Source: Silene conica
Lineage: Eukaryota > Streptophyta > Magnoliopsida > Caryophyllales > Caryophyllaceae
Direction of reading: 5' to 3'
Assembly: GCA_029255685.2 (NCBI GenBank)
Contig: CM055311.2
Location: 59,479,048 to 59,543,047, forward strand
Length of the DNA: 64,000 nt
The position numbers were made by a program, and so were the translations under genes. Below the pieces are notes generated by a model. That model was not told where the DNA came from, searched no databases, and saw only the letters and a list, made by a program, of their open reading frames with translations. Shown here in pieces: positions 35,401 through 46,226 of this stretch (positions within the stretch are counted from its first letter, which is position 1; each line of letters begins with the position of its first letter).

Positions 35401-36359
35401 TCTCAAAAAGACATGAGATGCCACAGGTTGGTATTTTAGAGGTAGAGATTTTTGATGTTTGGGGCATTGATTATCAAGGACCTTTCCCCAGTAGTCAAGG
35501 TAACAGGTATATTCTTGTAGCAGTTGAGTATGTATCTAAGTGGGTAGAAGCTATTGCTACTCCCCATTGTGATGCAAAAGCTGTTATTAAACTGTTTAAG
35601 AAAATCATATTTCCTCGTTTTGGTGTCCCTAGGGTTGTCATTAGTGATGGAGGTATGCATTTTAAAGAGAAACAATTAGGTGCCTTGCTAAATAAATTCA
35701 GTGTCCAACATCGTAGGGGTCTAGCATATCACCCTCAGACTAGTGGTCAAGTTGAGATCTCCAATAGAGAACTCAAGGAGACCCTAGCCAAATTTGTTTC
35801 TAAATCTAGGAAAGATTGGAGTCTAAAACTTGATGATGTTTTATGGGCCTATAGAACTACGTTCAAAACTCCAATCGGAATGTCACAATTCCGGTTGATT
35901 TATGGTAAGACTTGTCATTTACCAGTTGAGTTAGAACGCAAGTCTTGGTGGGCTATCTGTGATCTTAATTTAGACCCTAACCTTTCCCGTGAGAAACGTT
36001 TATCGCAGCTCACCGAGTTAGAGGAATTCAGGTTGCTAGCCTATGACAATGCCAGGATTTACAAAGAGAAAACCAAGCGCTGGCATGACAAGAGAATCAT
36101 TAGGCGTGATTTTCAGGTAGGTGATAAGGTGTTGCTTTTTAATGCTCGTATTCGTCTTTTTCCTGGTAAGCTGAAATCTAGGTGGAGCGGACCTTACACT
36201 ATCACAGTTGTCTCAAAGTTTGGGTCAATTGAGTTAGAAACCTCATCCGGTGAGAGGTTTAAAGTTAATGGCCAATATGTGAAGCACTTCCGTGGAGAGA
36301 ATGAATTTATTGGTAAGGTCGAAGTTTCCTACTTTGATCCTTTTTCGGATGCTTCATGA
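32455..36359 (+). pseudogene. pol: Element D pol (Athila-like, broken)
   Basis: Protease region (LCDLGASVSVMPYSV), RT (WRMCIDYRQLNAATKKDHFP, FGLCNAPATF, VVMDDFSVYG), RNase H ([15 protein letters not shown]), integrase with HHCC finger ([10 protein letters not shown] to CDACQRSG) and catalytic landmarks [18 protein letters not shown] and NRELKETL. Breaks: a frame change near 32975 in a G/A run, a TAA at 33457-33459, a 31-bp tandem duplication at 34279-34340 that shifts the frame between RT and RNase H, and a TGA at 35121-35123. There is no chromodomain, as expected for this lineage. Confidence 0.88.
34279..34340 (+). repeat. 31-bp tandem duplication in element D
   Basis: gggtagtgttagggcatctt and the 11 bases after it occur twice head to tail. 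31 is not a multiple of three, so the reading frame breaks here. Confidence 0.92.
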
Positions 36360-37035
36360 TAGGTAAAAAGGTCGTGCGGGACCTCTTAAACCAGTGCTAA
36401 CCGGGAGGCAACCCGTGTTGTAGCTTAATTTTGTTTTTCTGTAATTTCCCTTTTATAGATACACGTTTTCTGTCATGTTTTTACACTTTTTTGATGGAAT
36501 TTTGAGCTTTTGCAGAAAAAAAAATAGGCCGAATTGTCAGGTACCTAGGTCGACTGACCTACTAGTGAGGTCGACCGACCTTCTGACAGCAATAAATGAC
36601 ATCTGACAAGCAGGTACGCAGGAGCCAGGTCGGTCGACCAGACCCTGAGGTTGACCGACCTCGAGGCAGATTACCGGGTTTTAGAGTAAGGGTTTTAAGT
36701 TTATTTTTGTTTGAAAACAAGTCATTTTCTTCACACTTTTGAACACCCCCTCTCTCTAAAAACCCTAACTGCCTCATTCCTTCATCCTTCATTCATTTTT
36801 TTGCTTTCTCTCATTTTCCCATCAAAGGTATGTGTTCTTTAGCTTTTTCTTTCCTTTTTTCGTTTTATAGACTCTTATTTCCGTTTCTAGGTAGAATCTT
36901 GCTTATATTTTCAGTTTGATTTCGTTTTTTTAGAGTTTGTTTTTCTTATGTTTGTGTTTTCCTTTTGATTTTACTTCTTCATTAGCTTCTATAGTTTCGG
37001 ATCTATGTTCTTGTGTGGTTTTTGTGCTGTTAGGG
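36360..37035 (+). mobile_element. Element D, region after pol
   Basis: Non-coding. GGTCGACC-type palindromes appear at 36548 (one change), 36569 and 36632. Pyrimidine-rich AT sequence follows. It ends where chromovirus E begins in the middle of its RT (about 37035); no 3' LTR of D is present. Confidence 0.7.
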
Positions 37036-39440
37036 TTAGTTTGACAAATGCTCCTGCTATCTTCATGGATCAGATGAACAGGACGTTCAGTGAGTTCTTA
37101 GACACTTGTGTTGTGGTGTTTATTGATGAAATCCTCATTTATTCGAAGACTGATGCTGAGCATGCCAAACATCTTCGATTGATACTTGGGATTTTACGTC
37201 GAAAGAAGTAGTTCGCGAAGTTCTCTAAGTGTGAGTTTTGGCTATCTAAAGTTGCATTTCTTGGACATGTGATATCTAGTGAGAGAGTTATGGTTGATCC
37301 CGCAAAGATTGAGGCCGTTGTTGATGGGTAGAGTCCCAAAGATGTGGGAGAGATTCGTAGTTTCCTCGGTTTGGCTGGATACTACCGTCGATTTGTTGAG
37401 GATTTCTATAGATTGGCTCGTCCGATGACTCAGTTATTGAAGAAAGAGGCTAAGTTCATTTGGACAGATAAGTGTGAGAGCTCATTTCAGGAATTGAAGA
37501 CCAGATTGACTTCTGCTCCAGTACTTGCTTTGCCAGAGATTGGTGTTTACTGCGATGCTTCGATGTTAGGGCTTGGTTGTGTGTTGATGCAGAGTGGTAA
37601 GGTGATTGCTTATTCTTCGAGACAGCTGCGAGTTCACGAGGTGAACTGTCTGACGCATGACCTGGAGTTAGCTGCTGTCGTTCACGCCCTGAAGATGTGG
37701 CGTCATTACTTGATTGGATCTCATTGTCGCATTTTCACGGATCATAAGAGTCTGAAGTACATTTTCACCCAGAAGGACCTCAATATGAGACAGCGTCGAT
37801 GGCTAGAGTTGGTTAAGGATTTTGATATTGAGTTGTTGTATCATGAGGGTAATGCCAATGTGGTTGCTGATGCGCTTAGCCGCAAGACTTCTCATTCGAT
37901 GAGTGCCATGCGTGTTCTACCTGAGGAGCTTTGTACTGAGTTTCGGAAGTTGAGATTAGAGATGGTTGGTAGTGGTTTTGATTGGTTATCTCCTATGAGT
38001 GCCGAGCCGACATTGTATTGGGAGATTCGCCAGGGTTTACCTACAGATACCGCTTTTCGGAAGTTCGAGGCCAAGATTGTGAGTGGTGTTGCACAGGACT
38101 TCGTGATTGGTTCTGATGGTTTTCTTCGGTTTCGAGGCAGGATGTATGTTCCAGATGTGCCGGATTTGAGGAAGAGGGGTTTAGAGGAGGCTCACTTGAC
38201 ACCTTATTCAGTTCATCCGGGAGGCGAGAAGATGCACAAAGACTTGAGACTTCTATTTTGGTGGCCCGGGATGAAGAAGAACATTTTGGATTATGTGAGT
38301 AAGTGTCTGACTTGTCAACAAGTCAAGATCGAGCATATGAGGCCAGGTGGTTTGTTACAGCCGCTCCACGTTCCTCAGTGGAAGTGGGAGTGCATTTCGA
38401 TGGTCTTCGTGACTGCATTGCCTAAGACAGTTGGAGGCAAGGATGCGATTTGGGTTGTGGTTGATAGGTTAACTAAGTGTGCCAGATTTGTGCCTATCCG
38501 TGAGACGTGGGATATGGACCGCTTAGCCCGAGCTTATATTGCCGAGATCGTCCGTTACCATGGTGTCCCGAGAGAGATCGTTTCTGATCGTGATCCTCGT
38601 TTCTGTTCCAGATTTTGGAAGGCTCTACAGGAGGCTATGGGTAGCCGTCTACTGATGAGCACAGCATTTCATGCCGCGACTGATGGACAGTCCGAGAGGA
38701 CTATTCAGACATTAGAGGACTTGCTCCGTGCTTGTGCACTTGATTTCCAGAGTTCGTGGGAACAGTGTCTACCGTTAGTTGAGTTTTCCTACATCAACAA
38801 CTATCACTCATCTATTGGTATGGCTCCGTATGAGGCGCTCTATGGTAGGAAGTGCCGTAGCCCGATCTGTTGGGATCAGGCGAGCGACGTGCACGACCTA
38901 GGACCGGACCAGTTGGCTGCGACGATTGATCACGTCCAGCTTATCAGAGGTAGGATGAAGGCCGCACAGGATCGGCAGAAATCCTATGCAGATGTCCGTC
39001 GTAGACCTCTCGAGTTTGAGGTGGGTGACAGGGTTTTCCTGAGAGTTTCACCGATGAAGGGCGTCAAGAGGTTTGGCGTTAAGGGCAAGCTGAGCCCTAA
39101 GTATATTGGGCCGTTCGAGATCGTGAAGAGGATTGGTGTTGCTGCTTATCGATTGGACTTGCCTCCTAGTTTGGGCAAAGTTCATAGTGTCTTTCATGTT
39201 TCTCAGCTCCGCAAGTACGTTAGTGACCCTAGTCATGTGCTTCACAGAGAGATCGAGAACCTAGAGCCGAGTCTTGCTTTCGAGGAGCGTCCCGTGAAGA
39301 TTCTAGACCGTCATTACAGGAAGCTTAGGAGCAAGGTGGTTCCCTTAGTGAAGATCCTTTGGCATTGCGGCGATGTTGAGGAGCAGACGTGGGAGACCGA
39401 GGCTTCGATGCGTGCTACGCATCCTTCTCTTTTCGATTGA
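37036..39440 (+). pseudogene. pol: Chromovirus E pol, 3' part
   Basis: It starts abruptly within RT ([16 protein letters not shown]). The RT catalytic motif reads [10 protein letters not shown], with Glu for the second Asp. Stops: TAG at 37209-37211 and TAG at 37329-37331. From 37344 an unbroken 698-codon frame carries RNase H ([15 protein letters not shown]), integrase (HPGGEKMHKDL, CLTCQQVKIEH, DGQSERTIQTLEDLL), the GPF/Y module (KYIGPFEIVKRIG) and a C-terminal chromodomain (VKILWHCGDVEEQTWETEAS). Gag, protease and the first half of RT are absent. Confidence 0.88.
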
Positions 39441-40457
39441 GGTATAGTTATCTAGAATTTATCTTCGTTCGAGTTTCGAGGACGAAACTTTTTGAAGTTG
39501 GGGTGATTGTAACATCCCGTATTTTTGTAAAGTATATTTTAAAGGTTTTTAATTATTTTTATGGAATAAAATAATATTTTAATATTTATTGAGAAATCAT
39601 TTTAAATAAATCGTTAAGATCCATCTTAAGAACTTTAAGTCCTTAAGACGAATATAACTTGGCAAGTTAAGTTCGTATCATAAAAACCCTTTCACATTTC
39701 AAAGCCCGTTTTCATTCAAACGGAAAGGACAATAAAACCCTACAATTCATTTGCATATGTCGACATTTCCATCTTCACCAAAATCATAACACTGCTTTCA
39801 TTTCCTTCTCTTTTCCTCTCAAACTTTCAATCTTAAATTCGATTTTCAATCATCATCCGAGTTCCAAACCAAGGTAAGTTATACATTTCTGAAATCCTCT
39901 TGAAATTTGCAACACATCTATCACTTTCAATTTCCATTTCATCCAACTTGAAAAATGGCCTGTTTTGAGTAGAATCCGTTTTAGCTTCTTAAAGTCGTTT
40001 TTCTTGTTGTAGGAGAAGACTTAGAGGATCCAGACGTGGATAGCTACATCATTGAGGAGGAGCTTGGAGCAAAATCACATTAGAGGTGACAATTAAGAGA
40101 AACTCGGCCTTATTTGTGATATTAGCACTTTTCTTGGTTTAGATGATTTTAGTTTCTGATTTTCACGTTTAGGAATGTTGTTAAGACTTAGAATCATGCT
40201 AGGATTACATGAGTATGACTTTCACATGCCTTGATTATGTTTTACATGCCTTGATGATGAAATTTCAGAAATTATGTGCTTAAGACGAATACAAAAGATG
40301 AACTTGTTGAGGCTTATTTGTGGAATTTAATACTTGCTTTTGATGTATATGAGACTTATAGATGCTGGGTAATCTTTTGATGTTGCGATTTTAGAAGTTT
40401 GGAACCGATTTGAGAAGATTTGATTGTTATAGGAAATGTCGTATTTTTTCGTGCAGG

Positions 40458-40852
40458 GACTCTGAGCCGGTAGGCTGACCGGCATCCGGTCGGCCGGCTC
40501 AGAGTCATAGTTGTGTTTTTGAAGTGCTGAGTTTGAGGAAGGATTCTGAGCCGGCAGGTCGGCCGCCGGTCGACCGGCTCAGAATCCCTCTTTGGAATTT
40601 TGGAGATTTTTGTAAAAGGCATTGGGAAGGGACTCCCAGCCGGCAGACCGGCAGTCGGTCCACCGGCTGAGAGCCTCTCCTCTTCGTTTGGGATTTTGAA
40701 GAAGGCTTAAGGGAAGGGACTCCCAGCCGGCTGACCGGCAGACGGTCCACCGGCTGAGAGCCTCTTCTCATTGTTTTTCAGATTTCGTAATGGCATGGGA
40801 AGGGACTCCCAGCCGGCTGACCGGCAGACGGTCCCAGACCGGCTAAGAGCCC
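40458..40852. repeat. Five GC-rich hairpins in LTR-E
   Basis: Five inverted repeats of about 45-50 bp at 40458-40506, 40541-40587, 40631-40675, 40718-40762 and 40803-40852. The first has perfect 13-bp arms (GACTCTGAGCCGG / CCGGCTCAGAGTC). The second has perfect 14-bp arms in which one pair is exchanged (GGATTCTGAGCCGG / CCGGCTCAGAATCC). The others are imperfect. Inside each lies a second inverted repeat of the gaccgg/ccggtc type. The surrounding spacers are AT-rich. Confidence 0.9.
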
Positions 40853-41126
40853 CTGTTCTCATTAAATGGTTTATAATTTTTAACGGTTAATCGGTTTTGT
40901 TTGAGATTCGTTCCGTGTACCTTATATGTGTGTTTGAGGTCCCCGGAGGATGGGCGACACTATATTGGCTTCGGGAATGGAGAGAGGATAGAGACCTCTG
41001 GTCGGGTAACCGAAAGGGAAATCGGCTCTCCCTCAACTTAGTTCCCGGGATCAATTAAGTGTTGTTTAGAGATATAAAAGATTAGAACTATAGATTAGTG
41101 ACTATCTTTGGATGATATTGTATTGA

Positions 41127-41770
41127 TGCGTATTAAGGTATGCCTTAAGCTGGCCTCTGAAATACGTGAGCTTTTTGTCATATATAGGGGTATGCGTTGA
41201 GTTGTCGCCTCTGAGCTCTGTATGTGTTTACTTGTCGTGTCTGGGGTATGCGTTGAGTTGTCGCCTCTGAGTCCAGACATGTGTTTTTGTGATCGCGTCA
41301 GTCCATGCGTTGAGTTATCGCCTCTGAGTCTGACGAGTAGAGCAGATGCATCACGGGGCAGTCAGGTTGTAATACCTTACCCGGGGTGTAGATGTTGATG
41401 CTAGGCCATGCGTTGAGTTGTCGCCTCTGAGTCTAGTGTCATGTGTGTAGTAGGGAAACATGCGTTGAGTTGTCGCCTCTGAGTTCCTTACTTGTGATTG
41501 TGAATTTGGATGTTAGACCATGCGTTGAGTTGTCGCCTCTGAGTCTAATGTCTTGTTGGTTAGCAGGTCCATGCGTTGAGTTGTCGCCTCTGAGTCTAGT
41601 GTCTTGTTGATTAGCAGGTCCATGCGTTGAGTTGTCGCCTCTGAGTCCTTGCTTGAGATTGTGAATTTGGTATCTAGGTTATGCGTTAACATGTCGCCTT
41701 TGAACCTTTATATTTGTTGATTTTTTAGTATGTAGGTTATGTCTTAAGTTGACCTCTGAACCTTATACTT
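41127..41770 (+). repeat. Array of 11 stem-loop units in LTR-E
   Basis: The core is mostly atgcgttgagttgtcgcctc followed by tgag (inner stem GCG/CGC). The first unit has the ccttaagctggcc type and the last the gtcttaagttgac type. Flanking arms pair: TGTCTGG/CCAGACA, CGTCAG/CTGACG, GATGTTAGAC/GTCTAATGTC (two G-T pairs), GTAGGGAA/TTCCTTAC (one G-T pair). The order of the arms follows the order seen in LTR-G. Confidence 0.9.
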
Positions 41771-42490
41771 GTTGAATTTTATATCTGCTTGCCTAGAGTT
41801 GGTACAGTGTCAGATATAGATGTTGATATTGATGAGTATTGTATCTTGATTATGATGTTGTTCATCCAAGGCATTGGATGACTCTTTAATTGGTTTCGCA
41901 AATAGTTTGGACTGAAAGACCCCCCGACTGGGCAACCGGTAGGGAAACCGGCTCTCCTTCCAAATGGTTTCCGAAATTGGTTGAGAGCCGTGCATTAGTA
42001 ATTGCTTGATAGTATGAGATTAAGATGATGAGATTTATACTTCACATGTTTATATATGCTGGAGTATTCTGTTTGTATTTCTGTGTTACGTGTCGTTACA
42101 AAAGGTGGTTAGGAGAACTCTAGTGACTCCCCACTGATTGTGGCATACATGTTGACATGTATGTAGGTACATGTAGGAGGTTGGCAGGGGTTGCTGAGAG
42201 CTAGCGAGTGATGATCCGTTTATCATCGATATGACTTACACATTACGATAGCTAGACTCTAGAGTTTGATACAGTTGATGTTTTGAGTGCCTGTAGGGAT
42301 GTTCCATCCCAGGCTATTGTATATATTTTGCTTCAGTACTTAGACAGTTATAATTATCTATTTCTGTTTATATCAGTTTCAGTTTTCAGTTTTAATTCAC
42401 CTCGCATGTTAGTTGTTAAAAAGTTTTAATTCCGCTGCATTTTTAGTACTTTGTATGTTTATTATTTCCGCTTTCGCGAGAGGTTTTACA

Positions 42491-44238
42491 GGTGGTGGCA
42501 GGGAGTTTAATGAGAGTTAGTGAGGGATAAGGGGAATGCTCTCGTGGTGGGAACCATGATGGGGGCTGGTGGTTGATGAGGTGTTGTTTGTCGGGGTCTT
42601 ACAGTTATGGGTAAGCGTATTAGGTGGTGGGTGTTGGTGTTTCGCGTGGTAATTGCCGGAGCAGGAACTCAGACCGCGGTTTCGACATTTCGTACAGGTA
42701 GATTAGGGCAGAGTTTTGTGGTGGTCGTGAGGACTGTCAGTGGTGACCAGAACGTGGGATGCGTGTTTAGCGGTGCGGGGGAGAGGATGGGACCATTGGC
42801 GCTGGCCATAGGTGGCCTGGCCGGTGGTGGCGTGGTCCTGAAGTGGGGTGCGTGGGTTGTAAAAGGAGGGTGTCTTTGTTTGTGTCGTGCTGCGTTGTGT
42901 TTGTATGTTTATGATTATGATTATTATATTATTATTATTATTAGTGTTCTTAATGTTGTTTTGTCCGTATATTATTATTATTATTACTTAGTATTCTTGT
43001 TATTATTATTATAGGTTATTAGTAGTTTTGTTATTAAAAGTTTATTATTAGCATTTATAATAATTATGCGATGGTTATTAATATTATTTGATTAGTTTAT
43101 GTTGATGTTGTTAATAGTTTAAATTGTTTAGTTCAAGTTTATTTAGTTGGGATCAATTACTTTGATTAGTTAAACTAGTTTAGTTAATTTGTGTAAATAG
43201 TGTTGTCACGGTTATCAATAGTTCTTTTTTCTATATTCGGTTATTTAATTGAAGTTAGTTATAAAAGTAATAAAGATGGGTTAGTCAAGTTAATTGAAGT
43301 AGTCGGGTTTAATACGGTCTCGTTATGCGTAATATTTAAATAGTTAATTTAAATAATTGATATATTATTTTAATTTGCGTTATTGTGTTAGTTGGTGATT
43401 ACGTATATTATATTTGTTAGGCGACGATTTTGAAGTGGCATAATTCTGTTTACTTGCTGGCTTGCTATTGGATCATGTTGCTATCCAGGTAGGATACACT
43501 ATACTCTATGAAGTGTTATAAATGGATGTTTACTCTGACATGTGTTATGAATGGATGTTGCCTTGTATGTTATGGATGCAAGTATGAGTTATATGAGCAT
43601 GGTAATTAATGGTTATTTATTTTGGTGTTGCATTCCTGAGCATGGCATATGCATTGGTTACTGAGAAAGATATGAATCAGATATTGTTCTGATATAAAGC
43701 CCAGGGTGGTTTTGCATACCAGGCCTGGTGTCTTATCAGCTATTGAGCTGGTGTTCGGCGACGGCCGATTATACTCTGTCGGGAGCTTCGGTATGGGTGG
43801 GTGTTACGGGTTTGAGAATGAGATTGAGATTGAGCTCGAGCATATCATGGCATGTGCATATCATATTTGTTGCATTATGACTTTGTGTTATCCTACTCGA
43901 CCGCGAGGTTGACAGTGTATTCGTGTGACACCTACGATGATCCGGAATGAGGAGTAGACTTTACAGGAAAGAGACAGATGAGCTAGGAACTGGGGCATGA
44001 ATGTGAGTTGCAGACTTTGGACCGATTTAGAATTATCACATATAGAGAAGTCATTAGTTGTATTTGTTTTCCGCTGTGCAGTAATTGTAATAACAAAAGT
44101 TTAAATTTTATCAGTTTTATGTAAAGTACTTTGGTTGTTTTACTTTGTTATACACTACCTCGGACATTCCGAGATGGTAACAGCTCTATTTATTTGAGAA
44201 TGTTTTGCTAAAGATCTTAAATAAATGGAAGTGTTACA
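42491..44238 (+). mobile_element. Chromovirus C, 3' LTR fragment
   Basis: Starts ggtggtggcaggg, matching 30471 onwards in the 5' fragment, and ends ggaagtgttaca. The end box (ctacctcggacattccgaga) is the counterpart of the one in LTR-A. It contains TTA-rich microsatellite tracts (42917-43015). The frame at 42607-43014 runs from GT-rich DNA into TAT repeats and is not a convincing gene. Confidence 0.8.
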
Positions 44239-44795
44239 TGGATGATTAAGTGATAGTGAAAGTATGTGTAAGCTTATATGGGTGATATATATGAGTGAGG
44301 CATGTTATATTTGAGGATAGTGAATGCAAGATGATGATTATTGATTATTGTACTTCATATATTGTGGTTGTGATTAGAGTATGCAGTTTTGAGGATTTAC
44401 TCATATTCATATGTTATCTGTTTGTGGTAACAAGTGTCTAGGAGCATCTCTAGTCACTCCCCACTAACTGTGGCGCACATATTGTATGTGTGTAGGTTGA
44501 TCAGGTGTTGCTGGGGGTTTCATATGAGGCTAGCGAGCGATGATCCGTCATCGAATGTCACTTACCCAATTCGTTAGCTAGACCTTTACTTTTGATACAG
44601 TTTTGGTCCCCGTAGGGATATGCTATCTCGGGCTGTGTTGTAATTATTACTAAGTACTTATTTATGTTTTTGTTTATTCCGCGTTTCAGATTTTGGTATT
44701 ACGCCTCGCATGTTTAGTTTTGCTAAAAAGTTTTAAATTCCGCGTATTTTTTTGGCATGTTTGTTTATTATTTCCGCTTCGCGAGGGGTTTTACA
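44239..44795 (+). mobile_element. LTR-G, right part
   Basis: Begins with TGGAT, the second copy of 2091-2095, and ends gcgaggggttttaca like LTR-E and LTR-F. It carries the ctccccactaactgtggcgc block and the hairpin cgatgatccgtcatcg near 44538-44553. It closes the outermost element of the stack. Confidence 0.82.
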
Positions 44796-45940
44796 CTTGA
44801 CTCAAAGTTAAAGCTACTCCGCTCTAAGAGTTTTGATGTTCTATCTCTTGGTTTACAAGATCTCTATCTCAAAAGTTCACTTAATTAAGAACATGGAGAT
44901 TTCATTTACGATCTAAACACGAGATTCATCGAACATACTCTTTTAATTATTAGAAATGCGAACTAGCACGAGGAGATGAGTAGCCGTTTTCGAAAACAAA
45001 TGAAGACTCTTTGAAAAACAGAAACTTTTGCAAATTAAACTTTGAAGAATAATGCTTAAAAAGGTTTTGCAAAGTTTACAATAAATGCCTTAGAAGTCTT
45101 AGTAATAAATGACTTAGAAGTTGTATTTATATAGAGGGTGAGATGTGTGGGTGCTTACTCACAAAAACATATTTTATTCACATCACCCTTTTAACCAAAG
45201 GTTCATTGAGTGAGAGGTCTTTTACAAACTGGTGAAAGGGACTACTCATTCTTTGAAAGACTCAAGGATTTTCCCATTTGGGTAATGAGTACACAATACA
45301 CATTTTACCTTTGAAAAAGTCTCTTAGCTAAAAGTGGAAAAAGTAGCTTTTTTACTATTTGACATCAAGACCTATGTGTCATGTGATTTGAATTTCATTA
45401 GATGTCATTTTTAGTTTGTAAACTTTTTCAAAATATGTTGTTTGGCTAAAAGACAACTTCTTTTACTATTTAAGGTTTTCGAAAAACATCTCCATAGTCG
45501 TACCAAAAACTCCAGTTGCAGTAGTCTGAGACACTGTTGCATGAGTTTTGCACCTTCTAACAATTAAAGAAGTATATTTGACTACCTCGCTTACAACAAT
45601 CTTTCTAGACTTGGCCTTCACTTGTCTTTGTTTGCTTCTTGACATATGATCATATTGTCTTCAATAAGTTTTATGTCTCTTGCTAATCACTTGTACGTGT
45701 TAATCAAGCAAACCTTAGATATGCAACGGTAACTTGTCATTATCAACACATTGTGTTCTAACAGAAAGATTAGAGTGTCTTACAACAAAAGTTTACACCT
45801 TTTGGGTTGAATTAAGATAGGAGATTAGTTCTCCATAGTAGATCTAGGATACCCAATTAAAAAGATGATAATCCAAAAATTACAACTTTTTTTCTTAAAA
45901 TGAAATGGGAGATGATAGATTATGAAACATAATGTAATCA
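44796..45940. other. AT-rich flank, no gene recognised
   Basis: Unique-looking sequence. The stretch 45120-45780 has the feel of a decayed LTR (short paired phrases, an end like tgtgttctaacag), but no matching partner lies in the window. Confidence 0.4.
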
Positions 45941-46226
45941 CCCTATTTAGAATTTTTTGGTAAAATGGTGTTATTTACGAAATTAATTGGGTAATTGGTG
46001 TTGGTTTGAAAGTAATTGGGGTTATAGTGTCCACGGACACTTTTCGTTTTTTTCCAGATTTTAAGCAAAGCCGCCCAAGACCCTAGCGGCTTTGCGTAAA
46101 AAAAAAAAAAAAAAAAGCAAATGGGAATGCCGCTGCTAAGAGAGGCAAGTAAATGATATAATAGGAAGGAGGTGGGGCACATGTGAATTAGCTGCGGCTT
46201 CATGCTGCTAATCATCACACCATCCA

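Larger units (their letters stand above)
39508..42490 (+). mobile_element. Chromovirus E 3' LTR (LTR-E)
   Basis: 2983 bp, tgtaacatcccg to gaggttttaca, preceded by the purine-rich gaagttggggtgat. It is the same group as LTR-F (57345-60204) and LTR-G. It holds a GC-rich hairpin array (40458-40852), a box repeated at 40984 and 41916, a stem-loop array (41127-41770), and a hairpin near 42200. The E insertion site in LTR-C corresponds to C position 30471; GGTGG follows it at 42491. Confidence 0.9.

Noticed and set aside
30465-42870. Ordinary tandem duplication of 380 bp (30471-30849 and 42491-42870)
   Set aside because: The two copies are parts of two LTRs of one element, each cut by a different insertion, which explains their positions better.
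42607-43014. 135-codon frame in LTR-C
   Set aside because: It lies in LTR sequence and ends in TAT/TTA microsatellite translation (Tyr runs).
44796-45940. Possible decayed copia LTR
   Set aside because: The end-like phrase is there, but no second copy, primer site or target duplication could be found in the window.
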